Shown in pieces: positions 33,893 to 45,420 of a stretch of 64,000 nt of DNA (the first letter of the stretch is position 1; each line of letters opens with the position of its first letter). Source of the stretch: Cycas panzhihuaensis (taxonomy: Eukaryota; Cycadophyta); NCBI GenBank assembly GCA_023213395.1, contig CM041465.1:46445741-46509740 (forward strand), read 5' to 3'. The notes under the pieces are model-generated. The model saw only the letters and a program-made list of their open reading frames with translations. It was not told the DNA's origin and did no database searches. The position numbers and the translations under genes were made by a program.

Positions 33893-35938
33893 TCATTAAT
33901 AAAATTATTTATACCTTAATTTATCAATAAAAATCATTTCTTGACCTTTTTAATGAGTTATTTTTGCCTCCTAACTAATCTCCATATTTTTGACTGAATG
34001 CATACAAAACTTGGCTTGCATGCCAAAATTTTTATATGCCATTGCCCAAATTTGGTGGGATTTGATTCTCTCAGTTCCTAGAAGTTTTATAAAGGGATTG
34101 TTGATCATAGTTTTTGATATGGAGAAATGGAGAGATGGAGAGAGATAGAGAAGTGAAGAGAGTTAAGAATTACAGAGGAAGAAGTGATTCTTGCTCTTTG
34201 ATTGAGAGATTTTGTGAACTTCTTGGAGAATTCTTAAGGACTACTATTGTGTTTTTCGGAGACTTGATTTTCTGAAGTGATTGGGTGAAATCTCAAAGAA
34301 GTTTTACTGTTGTGATACTACTACTTAATTGTTGATGGTCTAAGCTTTCATCTATTTGGATCTTAATCAATTTTTGCTTCAAACTTCTTTAGATTTGGTA
34401 AGATCTTTCCTATTAGATTTCAAGCTTGTTTCATGTTGTTTTGAAGGTAATTTTAGCTCAGAATTATTTCTTTTTATTGGTTGATTATTGTTGGATTGTT
34501 ATTTCTACTTTTAGAATTGAAATATATGCTGAAAGGTCTACCTTTTGTGGGGTTCCTTAAAGATAGACTAGGGTGGGGCATGGTCATCTCTCCACCATAC
34601 ATCTAGCTACTCCTTCCTACTCTTTCATAACAACTTATATTTTAGTTGGATTATTGCTCTTGTTTGGCCTCTTTGGATTGTTGTTACTTCCTTCTTTACT
34701 CTTGTTTTGAAGGAAAGTGTATAGGAAAAGTTAGTCAAGTGAAAAGAAAATTGTCATTCTTAGGCACTTTTCATAATAGGAAAGGAATATTCATCTTATA
34801 TCTATCATTGCATGCACTTTTATTTTCAAGTTAGCTCTTACATCGTGGGAATCAAAAGTTGATAGTGTTGTTTGGTTGAAATATCTCTAATTTTTAGCTT
34901 TTATATTGGGTTCAAGGATTCTATTTGGAGCACTTACTACTCCAACTATGATAGAACCTTTGATTGATCTTGCATGCATGATTATTATTCAGATTTATGA
35001 CTTATCCATCATCTCATAGGTTTGAAAATCATCATAAAACAATAGTAGTTTCTTTTAAGATTATCTTTTTCTATGTATTATTTTATCATTTTTTAAAAAG
35101 AATTAGTTGCATGCATCAAGGTTATAGCATATTAGCTAGTCTCGCATGTAGATTAAATTTTTTTTAAAAGGAAATTTCATAAAGATTATGTGAATATTTT
35201 TAGATTTTATTTACATGGCATTATCTCTCTTAAAATAAATCATGTATGTTGCATGTAGGAAAGCCACTTCATAGTTGCATGTGCATCCTTTATCTTACAT
35301 GCAACAAAAAAGGACTTGCATGCATATTGCATGTGCATCCTTTGTCTTATATGCAACAAAAGAGGGACTTGCATGCATGGTTTCTAGTGTGTTTGTTTGA
35401 GATTTTATTATATATATAAAAAAGAAAAATAAAAAGATTGACTTGAGTTTGGTCTCATGATTTCTTTGATTGTATTATTTTTCTCTCTTGGCTTTGTACC
35501 CTTGGAGCAATATCAAAACCTAGAAACCCAAATAAGATAAACTATTGTTTCCATTAGCTCACCCTCTCCTACATCTTAGTAAAACTCAAAAAGTTAAACC
35601 AATTATAAGAGAGGAGTCCCTAGGAAGGATTTTGAGGATATTGTAAGTGTAGCTCCAAACTTCAAACTCCTTCATTAAGTTATGTAGGTTGGTGGATTCT
35701 ATCACCCCATTTCACATCCACACCTTTCATCATACCCACTCTCACTAAGGTAGATGACACTACTAGGTGAAGACTCCTTCTTAGGAGTTGGGCAAAGATG
35801 GTCATTTAGGTCTCTTTTGAGCTTTATATTAGATCTTTCCCAAGTGTTAGACCATCTTTCTAGGAGCCTTACTAAGGGTCCAACCTAAGACCCCCCTAGA
35901 ACACCATCATTTTACTAGGGACAGACCTTGAACCACCA
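33893..35938 (+). repeat. TatA 5' LTR, lacking its first ~363 bp
   Basis: Aligns with 57794-59991 from TCATTAATAAA onward. Everything corresponding to 57431-57793 is absent. It ends GAACCACCA before the PBS. The length difference from the matching part of the 3' LTR (about 150 bp) is explained by three missing 52-bp repeat units (two units here at 35276-35380). Confidence 0.87.
35276..35380 (+). repeat. 52-bp tandem repeat in TatA 5' LTR, 2 units
   Basis: Two copies of a 52-bp unit containing TGCATGTGCATCCTT and GGACTTGCATGCATAT. The 3' LTR has five copies at 59176-59434. The unit is rich in the palindromic TGCATGCA. Confidence 0.85.
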
Positions 35939-35944
35939 TCTTTC

Positions 35945-35962
35945 TGGCGACCATACTGGGGA
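35945..35962 (+). other. TatA primer-binding site
   Basis: TGGCGACCATACTGGGGA, 6 bases after the LTR end. It is the same site as in TatK (54385-54402) and the decayed TatB site. Confidence 0.88.
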
Positions 35963-35999
35963 GCCACTATTTATCTTTGATTAAAGCTATAGAAACTAC

Positions 36000-38480
36000 A
36001 ATACCTATACCTAATTACTCATTGAGACTTTAAGGCCTTCTACTTGATTCTTAAATATGCCTATTATACATAGGTCAGGATGTTTCATCATCATACACCG
36101 AATCCTCAGAGTTTCAACCACATGATGCATATGTTTATCCTCCTAAAGATTCAACACAACTATATAACGTACTTATAGAGTAGGGATATCTAGATCCTTC
36201 ATAGTATCCTAGTGATCATTCTTTTGTGGATCCTTCTTTCCCACTGGAAGAACCACCTGCTACTAGATTATATCTATGTTTTCCTGAGCTTATTCTTACT
36301 AGGATCCCTACCCCACTATGCATGCTTGGTTATCATGATCTATTTCACTCGGAGACTCATACTATGTCATCTTTATCACAACATATCTAGACTGATCCCT
36401 TAAGTGAAGACTATGAGTTAATTGAGGTAGACCCTTCACCTGAAACTATGTGGTCCCCTCATCTCTCTCATCCTCCTTCACCAAGACCTACTTCACGACT
36501 TCATTCTCTGCTTATGGAAGAAGTTGACGATCACAAATCAACTCATTCATAACCTCGTCAATGCTCTCTTAGGTAGTAGGTCCAGGCTTAATCTTCCCAT
36601 TCCATACCTTTTACTCATAAAGGCGATACTATCATTGTGGCTTATAGCATTCCTAGCTCTATCCACATACCCACCTCTAGTCAAATGATTATGGCTTCAC
36701 CTAGTTTATGACCCATTTAGTCTTATTCCACTAGGATTACCTTGTCGTACCCTATTTCTTCTACCACTTAGGTACCCCTTCATGTATCACATACTATTGG
36801 ATCTTAGGGTGTTAGGCCTTGTCCACCATCACCTAGAGTATCTAATATGATTTCCTCATTGCACCATGTTTTTCATGCTTAATTACCATATTCACAGGCT
36901 TTGGTAGGGAAATCATAATTTTTGGGGACTTTTAGGCCCATATCTTCTTCACATATTCCTAGGCCTAGCCCTTAACCTAACCCTTTCTACACCTATAATT
37001 CAAGTTTCCCATAAAACCTCATACCTCAAACCAATTATATGGTTAATCTTGTAGTGTGGTTTGTTCCTCCTTCTACTCTTCTACTTCATGGTGTTTCATA
37101 ATAACTGCAAGCATAACAACCTATGCATTCATCTATTTTTTATCCATCATCCTTACCTCAACATCTTACTACGTTGAGGTAAGGAAACCCTTCTTAGACT
37201 ATATGAATTCTCCCTTTTTGCGTGAGGTTTTGTTGTCACCTATGCCCCCATTCCTTCTTGAATTACCTAACTTTTCTGGTGATTCATCTCAAGACCCTAC
37301 CTCCTATATATAGCCATTTGCACTTGCTTACATAGATTTTATGCCATATGATTATGTTATGATGCGTCTATTTCTGAAATTGCTTCAAGGTGATGCTTTG
37401 AAGTGGTTTTATCGACTTCCTTTGACTTTGATTCTCTCATTCCAATAACTAGTTGATTCTTTCATCAACTATTTTGATGTAGTGAGACCATTTGAGTTAG
37501 GCATCAAATCCTTGCTTGTAATTAAACAAAATAATGATGAAACTTCAAGAGATTTTGTTAGGAGATTTCAAGATCAAGTTCACGCTTTCCATTCATACCT
37601 TGATCCTAGTTTGCTATTTGATCTATTTACTAATACATTGAGACCCCATATACATTTGGAAGTTTTGAACTTAGTCCTCAAATGTACAAAGAAGCTGTTG
37701 ACTATTGTTTGGTGTTAGAGACTTTCAAAATATAAGAAGGTATTAAGAAGGTTGGGAAACCTATGCCTTCTAAGGATCTAATTCATCCTAAGAAGGCTAC
37801 CCATCCTGAGCATACATACGATCATCTTACTTCTTTGATTAGATCACTTGAGTGTGTGATCAGCACTAAGTTATGTATTGATGGTACATCTCATGCTTAA
37901 TCCTCTCAAGAAAATAAAGTGATTCACTTGACTGAGGGGAGGAAGAGGAAAGCTCCTCCCCCACCTCCTCCTTTATGTAGAAAGGCAAAGTGGTGCTCCT
38001 ATCATCATACTGATTCACATAATAGAAGTGAGTGCCAAACCATTCAAAATATAGTCCATAATACAAACACTCATGTAAATCATTCTTCTAAATCATCGCA
38101 AGACCAAATGATCCATAAGGATCCATTGCCTCAACACAGTGAGAAAACTAGTAAAGAAGATAAAGGCAAAGGGAAGTAGATACAAGATGATGAAGACCAA
38201 CTTTCAAGCTCAGATTCATCAAAGAAGACTACCACTCCCACAAATGTTTAAGTAAGAAGAAACACAAGTCAACCTCATCCACCTCCTAAAGGTGGTAATA
38301 CCAAGAGAACCATAAACATGGTGGAGACTTCAAAGAGTGTAGGACCATCTAAATCATCTAATGATTTGATGACAAGGAATCTTGACTCTTTACCTCTAGT
38401 ATCCCCTATCTTATTAGGTTTAAGTCCATTGCTTCTAGTTTAAAGGATGGATCTTTCTCTTTGGTAGACGAATTAAGGAC
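36000..38480 (+). pseudogene. TatA gag
   Basis: The N-terminal Pro/Ser-rich part (36050-37050) has many stops. The capsid part includes PPFLLELPNFSGDSSQDPTS (about 37250-37310), GDALKWFYRLPLTL, VRPFELGIKSLLVIK and ETSRDFVRRFQDQVHAFHSY, then LFDLFTNTLRPHI (open 37482-37718). A Pro-rich linker and a C-x2-H-type knuckle, KWCSYHHTDSHNRSECQTIQ, lie in the open frame 37919-38179. Then comes VETSKSVGPSKSSNDLM at the gag-PR junction, matching TatB. Tat gag normally has this layout. Multiple stops make it inactive. Confidence 0.85.
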
Positions 38481-38499
38481 CATTCCAGCGGGCATATCG

Positions 38500-38882
38500 G
38501 TTATTGATTTTCTCAAGTGTTACCTCAAGCAATGTTAACTTCTATTTGATACATTGCAAGTTCTTGTGGTAGCTTCTTCACCTGCTTCTACCCTTTCCTT
38601 TGACCTTTCTACTTTACCTAGTCATTCTGCCCATGTGCCAAACGATTTTCCAATATTTTACATTGAGATCATCAAGGATGATATCAATATCAAGTGGGTT
38701 ATTTTTTATGAAGGATCATCTGTTAATATAATCCCTCTTTGTCTTATTGAGGATTTGGAGATTTCTGTCTTTGATCCATACAAATGGATCTGCCAAGGGT
38801 ATGAAAAGAATTAAAAGGTACCCTTGGGTCAAGTTACTCTTCCACTCATATTGGAATATAAGACAATGCTTACTAACCTTAC
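38500..38882 (+). pseudogene. TatA protease, N-terminal part
   Basis: The open frame 38554-38814 includes FPIFYIEIIKDDINIKWVIF followed by YEGSSVNIIPLCLIEDL. The catalytic Asp is replaced by Tyr (TAT at 38707-38709; TatB has IDEGSS). The text continues LPLILEYKTMLTNLT to CTTAC (38878-38882), where CopiaE is inserted. It resumes at 44105. Confidence 0.85.
38878..38882. repeat. Target-site duplication of CopiaE, left copy (CTTAC)
   Basis: CTTAC precedes the CopiaE LTR and CTTAT (44105-44109) follows the other LTR. One transition apart. Confidence 0.82.
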
Positions 38883-39107
38883 TATTGGAGGAAACTGTTA
38901 GAGAAGAGAATATCTCTCATTATCATTAATGCACAATATATACATATATATACAAAAGAGAGGCTGCAACTGCTTAATAACTACCAAATCTAAAGATGAC
39001 ACATGTCCACTATAAATTACTATTCATTATGGTGGACTTATGTCATAACACATTTATGTCCTAACATTACATATTTATGTCCTAAGATAAAACATTATAC
39101 TCTAACA
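38883..39107 (-). repeat. CopiaE 3' LTR (225 bp)
   Basis: Right edge ACTCTAACA (minus start TGTTAGAGT), left edge TATTGGAGG (the other copy has TGTTGGAGG). The PPT lies at 39108-39116. Contains a TATATACATATATATA stretch that could serve as the TATA region. Confidence 0.92.
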
Positions 39108-39116
39108 CCCTCTCTT
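39108..39116 (-). other. CopiaE polypurine tract
   Basis: AAGAGAGGG on the minus strand directly before the 3' LTR. Confidence 0.8.
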
Positions 39117-40742
39117 AATGTTTTATCCTTTTAATCCTATTTTGTCTCTCAATAATTGAAAATTTTCTTTTCCCAATGGTTTGGTTAAGATATCTGTAAT
39201 CTGATCATGAGTTGAATAATAGATAAGGTCAATTTCTTTGTTTTGTACTTTCTCTCTAATAAAGTGATGCTGAACTTCAATGTATTTCATTCTGTCGTGA
39301 AACACTGGATTCTTGGTCAGTTTGATTATACTTTGATTGTCATAGAAAAGAGAAGTCACTATCTTTTGATGTATATTCAGATCTTTCAGTAACTGTCGAA
39401 GCCAAATTGCTTCAGTGGTAGTGCTTATTGCTAATTTGTATTCTACTTTTATTGAAGATATTGTTATTCTGGGTTACGTTTTATAACTCCAAGAGATTGG
39501 TGAGCTACCCAAGAAAAAATAGAAACTGCTAATGGATTTCCTTTGATCTTTATCACCGCCTTGACCGAGTTACGTAAACACATTAATCAAGTGAAGGTTC
39601 TCTTGGAAAATTTAGTTTTAAATCTATTATTCCTTTGAGATATCTTAAGATTCTTTTGGCAGCATTCCAATGTCTTATCTTTGGCTCATGCATGTATCTA
39701 GATATTAGACTCATGACATATGAGATATCAGGCCTAATCGCTGTGAGATAGATAAGACTTCTGACAAGTTTCCTGTATAGAGTTGCATTAAAGCAATGAT
39801 CTTCTTAATTTGAAGTTAAGTTACAATTTATCTCCATAGGAGTGGAATAGGGATTACAATCTTCCATTCTAAATCTAGTTAGAAGATCCTTGATGTATTT
39901 ACTTTGACATATGGTAATCAAACTATCCTGTTGTTGAATCTGAATTCCTAAGTAGAAGTTCAGAATTCCAAGATCTGTCATTTTGAACTTGTTTCCCAGT
40001 TGTTTCTTTATTTCTGCTATGGACATTTCATCATCTCTTATTACAAGCATGTCATTGACATAAACTGCTATGATTATTATGGCTCCATTCTTATTTTTCT
40101 TGTACAAGCTTGAGTCTGAACTGCATCTTTGAAAACCATTTTTACAGAGATAGCTATCTAATTTGGCGTACCATGCACGTGGGGCTTGTTTCAATCTGTA
40201 GAGAGCCTTTTTTAATCTACAAACTAAATGTTCTTATCTTACTTTGATGTAACCTTCATGTTGAGACATGTAAGCTTCTTCTTCAATTTCTCCATTTAAG
40301 AAGGTACTTTTGACATCCAATTGATATATTTTCTAATTTTTGCATGCTACTAGACTATGATTATTCTAACAGTATTCATCTTAGCTACTAGGGAAAAAGT
40401 TTCCTTATAGTCTATGCCTATTGTTTGTGTATATCCTTTTGCAACTAACCTGGCTTTATGTTTTTCTATTTTTCCATCTGGTCCTCCTTTGATTTTGTAA
40501 ACCCATTTTCAACCTACAACTGGCTTGTCAGAAGGTAACTCAACTAGTTCCTAAGTTTGATTTTTGATGATGGAGTCCATTTCAGAATCCATAGCATTTC
40601 TCCATTCATCATGCCTTTTGGCTTCTGTGAAGGACTGAGGTTCAACATTGCTGATTAGAGCTTTTGGTCTTTGGCTCCTCATTTTGTGAGGCAAAATTTC
40701 TCCTTTGTTTTCTTCTATGGTCTTGAGATACCATTTTGGCAA
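39117..40742 (-). pseudogene. CopiaE reverse transcriptase and RNase H
   Basis: RT begins near 40640 (QSFTEAKRHDEWRNAMDSEM) and continues through a stop-containing middle. The open frame 39805-40194 has MKQAPRAWYAKLDSYLCKNG, AVYVNDMLVI and DLGILNFYLGIQIQ, YIKDLLTRFRMEDC. The catalytic YVDD reads YVND (40051-40062). RNase H is weakest near 39420-39500; its end is open at 39123-39359: FYDNQSIIKLTKNPVFHDRM, KYIEVQHHFIREKVQ, ITDILTKPLGKENF. The frame closes ten bases before the PPT. Confidence 0.9.
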
Positions 40743-40748
40743 TTTTTT

Positions 40749-42060
40749 TTAATTTTCTCCTTCAACTTCAAAGATACTTTCTGATGTTGATTCTGTGCCT
40801 AGGTCATGAGTGATTTCTTCTAAAGTTTCTTTACTGATGACGTTGGATTCTTCTTCTTCTATATGATTATATGGAGGAATTTGAGGTAATATTTTAAGCA
40901 TCTGAGCCCTATCTTCTTCTTTTCTTTCTTCATTGAAGATAACATCTCGACTTACATAGACTTTGTTAGTTACAAGATCAATACACGTATATGCTTTTGA
41001 GTTTTTGTTGTATCCCACCATGATGCATTCAATGTTTTTTTAGTCCAATTTTTCTCTTTTTTTGTTTGGAATATGAACAAATGCTTGACTGCCAAAAATC
41101 CTTAAGTGACTTATGTCTGTTTTTCTTCATGTCCTGGCTTCTTTTGGGTGAGTCCAATTATTGATTTCATTAGACTTCTATTTAACAAGTAACAGGTTGT
41201 GCTGGCAGCTTCTAGCCAATAGGTCTTGGAGACATTTTTTGTATGTATCATGCTTCGTGCCATTTCCATGATGACTCAATTTTTGCACTCTGCAACTCCA
41301 TTAGATTGGGGTGTGTATGGAGTTGTAAATTATCTTCGTATTCCTCTATTCTTGCAATATTCTAAAAATTCTTTAGAGATGTATTCTCCTCCTCAAATCG
41401 ATCTTATGCACTTAATTTTGGCATTACTTTCTAACTCAGCCTCTGCTTTGAACTCTTTGAATACATCAAAAGCTTTAGATTTTGTATGTAGAAAATAAAC
41501 CTAAATTCTTCTGGTGAGATCATCTATGAAAGTAATGAAATATCTTTTTTTGTTAATTGAACTTGGAGTAACAGATCCATAGAGATCGATGTGGATTAAT
41601 TCTAATTTTTCTTTAGCTTGCCATGTGCTTTCTTGAAAAGGAAGTCTTTGTTGCTTGCCAAACTAATAATTTTTACAAATTAAATTGTTTGATATGATAT
41701 GAGGTAGCCCAATCACCAGATTTTTGCTTTAGATTTTTTAGGTTTTCCATGGGAAGATGTCCATACTTGAAATGCCATATTTTATCATTATTATTTGTAG
41801 TAGTACATGCTTTTACATCAAGTAAGATGGGGTGGGAAATCAACATGTATAGGTCATTACATTCAACCCCTTTTGAAACTATATTTCCATTATTTTTCAT
41901 TTCATAAATGTAGCAAAAACCGTTTTCATTAAAGAGTGTACACAGTCCCTTTTTCTTCAGTTGAGAAATAGAGAGGAGATTCATTTTTAGATCTGGTACA
42001 AGTAGGACATCACCTATTTTTTCTACTTTATCTTTGATTTTGACAGTTATTATTCCCACT
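40749..42060 (-). pseudogene. CopiaE integrase
   Basis: The pre-integrase zone is at the end of the frame 41673-42155 (KIWHFKYGHLPMENLKNL). The core, with stops, reads IDLYGSVTPSSINKKRYFIT (first Asp, about 41590), TFIDDLTR, IKCIRS near the second Asp (lost, D to S or stop), then FTTPYTPQSNGVAECKN with Glu kept (about 41310-41330) and VIMEMARSMIHTKN, TYWLEAASTTCYLLNRS. The C-terminal linker 40749-41021 has MVGYNKNSKAYTCIDLVTNK and an acidic tail leading to RT. Confidence 0.85.
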
Positions 42061-42240
42061 CCCTTGATTTTGAGAGAGTATTTGTCTCCAACCTCCATGG
42101 ATTTATTTGTGGTGTAAGGTTGCAGATCTTTGAACCAATCCTCTCGACTAGTCATGTGACGTGAGGCGCTAGTGTCGATGTACCAAACTTCTTTATCTTG
42201 TAGATTTGTTGTTAAATCAGCAACAAAGACTTTTACTTCT
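42061..42240 (-). pseudogene. CopiaE aspartic protease active site
   Basis: EVWYIDTSASRHMTSREDWF places the catalytic triplet at 42168-42176 as D-T-S. Copia proteases have D-S/T-G, so the Gly became Ser (GGC to AGC). The frame 41673-42155 continues with the protease body (VLLVPDLKMNLLSISQL). Confidence 0.88.
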
Positions 42241-43190
42241 TCTTCATCTTGATCATCATTATCAAACTACTCTTTGCTATAATTTCCTATTGGTTTCTTC
42301 CCTCTCCGAGACTCTGCTTTCTTACACTGAAAAGGATAATGTCTAGATTAACCACAATGATAACATTTATCAAAAGCTTTGCAAGAGTTAGCAAAGTGAC
42401 CTATCTTTCCACAACTGTAGCAAATGATGTTTCTTCCTCTTCCCTTGGAATCTTGCCATCTTCCTCGTGATGTGTTGCTTGAATCATACCACCTCCCACT
42501 TGATGTGCTGTAGTTCTCAAAATTTCTTCCACACCCCCTGCTTCGACCTCTTGATCCCAGATTTAGCCTTGATGCAAAGGCATCCTCGAGACCTGCAACA
42601 TCTTCATACCTCTTATTTCTTTATTCTTATTGCAAGAGTAGTCATGTAAGGGAATCCATGGACATGGTTACTAATTAATTGGCATTGGTGATAATATTAA
42701 TTGTGATATCAAATGATTTGGGTAATTTATTGATGATAACTTCTACCAGTCCCTGTTCAGTAAAAGGATCACCGACACTGATAAGGCTATTTATCAGAGA
42801 GATTATTTTGTATAAAAATTTAGTGATAGTATCAGTCTCCTTCATTTGGAGATTGAACAATTCATCTTTCAAGGCTATTGTTTTGGCCCTATTTTTTTAA
42901 CCATACATGTTCTCTAGATATTGCCATATACTAGTAGTGGAGTATAGATTTTCAATGTAAACAAGAAGTGAGTCAGAAATTGACAACTTTAGAATAATTA
43001 CTCTGGCACTATCTCTTCTTTCCCAATTTGTTTAGGCATTCCCTACTTCTGTAGGCTTAGACTTAGTCCTTATAGCAATATGCCATGCATTTTTAGCTCT
43101 AAGGAGGGTTTCTATTTTAATTTTCTAAATATGATAGTTATTGTCAGTTAACTTGTCACTATCAGACAATGTAAGTACTGTAGAGGCCAT
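42241..43190 (-). pseudogene. CopiaE gag with two zinc knuckles
   Basis: Minus-strand ATG at 43190 starts MASTVLTLSDSDKLTDNNYH, matching the copia gag N-terminus. The capsid part includes WERRDSARVIILKLSISDSL and the open block 42675-42872 (ELFNLQMKETDTITKFLYKI, LVEVIINKLPKSFD). An Arg/Gly/Ser-rich linker precedes ICYSCGKIGHFANSC (intact CCHC, about 42370-42430) and a second knuckle CYHCG-x-SRHYPFQC (about 42325-42365) with a stop inside. About five stops in all. Confidence 0.88.
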
Positions 43191-43863
43191 GACAAACTTA
43201 GAACTAACTTTCATAAACCCTAGACCATACTCTTGTATGGATTTTTGTATGGTACAGAAGTTGTACAGACAGGTACAAAATATACCTCAAAAGAGAGCTA
43301 AAGACGAGGCAAGTTCAAATATTTAGTTATTTTCTAATTTGAACCTCAAATCTGAGAGAAAATACCCTCGAAAGGGTACGGTCGATGCCCTTGTTTTTGA
43401 AAAAAAATGCTCAAAAAATGCTAAAAATCCAAACAAAATTACTCTTAATAGGGACGCAATCCACCAAAGATGAATTCTTGAAGAAGATTTGAGCAGAAAA
43501 ATGAGAAAAACTGAGAAAATTTTCACTTGGAAAGAAAAAAATGGTACAAACCTGAAAAGGGGCAAAATGACCCTGAAGAAGCCTTCGAATGGATTTAACC
43601 CAGAAGAAAAAATTACTCAAGATGACTCGATCTACAAACTGGCCAAGTTTCATCTTAATCTGAGTACTTGAAAGTTTTTGGCCGTACAGTTGTACGTATC
43701 CATACAGATGTCTCTGGGAGCTTTAGAAAAATTATCTGTAACTTCTGAATGTCCTTGTCCTGTCTTTGAATCCTTTGTCAGAACACCTTCTTGTGTGCTA
43801 CTAAAAAACTCTTTGAATTTGGTATACAATCCTTAGGATCTGCTTAATATGATAGAGCGACCC
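43191..43863 (-). other. CopiaE leader
   Basis: About 670 bp between PBS and gag. Short frames on both strands here are not convincing. It contains a few GTACA/TGTAC-rich inverted short motifs (about 43255-43275 and 43680-43705). Confidence 0.65.
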
Positions 43864-43875
43864 GCTCTGATACCA
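43864..43875 (-). other. CopiaE primer-binding site
   Basis: Minus strand TGGTATCAGAGC, directly after the LTR end CCAACA. Perfect initiator tRNA-Met complement. Confidence 0.93.
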
Positions 43876-44104
43876 TGTTGGAGGAAATAGTCAGAGAAGA
43901 GAATATCTCTCATTGTCATTAATGTACAATATGTACATATATATATATAAACTAGAGGTTGTAACTGCCTAATAACTACCCAATCTAAAGATGACACATG
44001 TCCACCATAAATTACTATTCATTAGGGTGGATTTATGTCCTATAACACATTTATGTCCTAATATTACATCTTTATGTCCTAAGATAAAACATTATACTCT
44101 AACA
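43876..44104 (-). repeat. CopiaE 5' LTR (229 bp)
   Basis: Starts TGTTGGAGG and ends ACTCTAACA on the + strand, i.e. TGTTAGAGT...CCTCCAACA as transcribed. CTTAT follows as target duplication. Confidence 0.93.
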
Positions 44105-44350
44105 CTTATTATCATCGACTTGGACTTAGAGTACAATATCCTTTTGGGTAGACCATGGATCACCCAAATGGGAGTAGTTTGTTCATCCCTTTTTGGTGAA
44201 CTCAGGTTCATTCATGAGAGAGAACTCAAGATCATCAAACGGAAGCCTAAACCTACTAAACAATTGGTCCTTCTCATTGAGACTTTTGCAGAACCTGGGG
44301 AATCTTCTAACTCTATAGAGTATTTCTTTCAGTCACTTGGTTTAGGATAA
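44105..44350 (+). pseudogene. TatA protease, C-terminal part
   Basis: Directly after CopiaE the frame gives IIIDLDLEYNILLGRPWITQ and MGVV. The YNILLGRPW motif is the standard C-terminal protease motif of Tat-lineage pol. Joined to 38882 it completes the PR domain. The open run continues through an EPGESSNS-type linker to a stop at 44350. Confidence 0.85.
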
Positions 44351-45420
44351 TACTTTGCTATCGAAGCTCCTTTAACTCACCTAGAAGTAAAGGATATGGA
44401 TTTAGTTAGGGTTTTCACTTTATCATTAGGTTCCTTATCCATTCTAGTTCCTTTAAATTCAACTGATACCCTTTTGGTTCCTTCTTATTCTATTTTAGAA
44501 GAATAAATGGCTTCTTGTTTTATCATACCTTATCAAGGACCATCTCGAAGTGACCTTGTTGATATAAATCCTATTCACACTTTCTTCTCATAGGTTTTGT
44601 GCTTGCCCCTAGGGGTAAATTTAGTATTTCTTTTTATGACCACTCACTTAGCAACTACTTCTTCAAGTATCGTTGCACATGACTCATGTGTTGCTACTTC
44701 TCCATCTTTCTCTCATTCCTCTTTCTTTAAGACATGGTTAAATAGGCATGAGAAGAAGATATTGTTGCATCAACACCCAGATCTAGTATTAGATGATAAA
44801 GATACTATGGTATTTGATACATGTTGAGTTAGATTTAGAACCTCCACTATAGTATGAGAAGTTAATTCCATTTCTACTCTCTCATTACTTTCTCATCCTC
44901 ATGTAGACCCCCTCCTATCTTTGCTTGTCTTAATACCTATATCTCACCTTGATTATGGAATGTATAATCAAGAGTTCATTCAAGCTTTTTCTTCAATTTG
45001 GGAGTTTGTAAATAAGCCTATCTCCTTTTCTTTAGTTGCATCAATTATCGAGTTTGTGTCCACTCCAAACTCTTTAGTTAGTCCTCTTCCATCTTTTGTT
45101 TCTCGATCTAAGAACCTTCGCCTCATCAATTTCTTTCATCTTGATCATTTTGAGAATGATAAAATGATCGTGGAGTATTTAACAGATTTGTCTCCTAGTC
45201 TTCCTCATGGACATCACAAGTTAGGATTTTCTAAGGTTATAGTTGATCATTCTCAAACCTAGGAGTCTGTTTCATCAGTCAAACTTACTCCTCCTCATTT
45301 TAAGGAAGGCAATGCAATGCTTATAGAATAAACCATCAATGTAGATTTAGAAACAGAAGATACCCCTAGAATCATCAATTTGGGATCTAGTTGTACCCCC
45401 CAAGAGACCACTCATTTATC
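44351..45420 (+). pseudogene. TatA PR-RT linker region
   Basis: Open blocks 44597-44827 and 44921-45262 encode SHSSFFKTWLNRHEKKILLH and FFHLDHFENDKMIVEYLTDL, then LPHGHHKLGFSKVI, matching TatB 20794-21443. The last shared phrase is GSSCTPQETT near 45385-45412. In TatB the RT follows at once; here homology ends. Confidence 0.82.

Larger units (their letters stand above)
38883..44104 (-). mobile_element. CopiaE: complete Ty1/copia element inserted in TatA protease
   Basis: LTRs 38883-39107 (225 bp) and 43876-44104 (229 bp), about 92% identical by eye, in the minus orientation. PBS TGGTATCAGAGC abuts the 5' LTR and a purine tract (minus strand AAGAGAGGG) abuts the 3' LTR. Internal order gag, zinc knuckles, PR, IN, RT, RNase H is that of copia. 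Size 5222 bp is typical. A 5-bp duplication flanks it. Coding is largely readable with relatively few stops, so this is one of the younger insertions. Confidence 0.94.

Noticed and set aside
34646-34834. Short frame conserved between 34646 and 58562 as a possible gene
   Set aside because: It is the same position in the two TatA LTRs; conservation follows from LTR duplication.
41226-41498. + strand 90-codon frame in CopiaE
   Set aside because: It is the antisense of CopiaE integrase.
43323-43671. Overlapping minus-strand frames as an extra CopiaE gene
   Set aside because: They lie in the leader before gag, overlap each other in two frames and match no domain.
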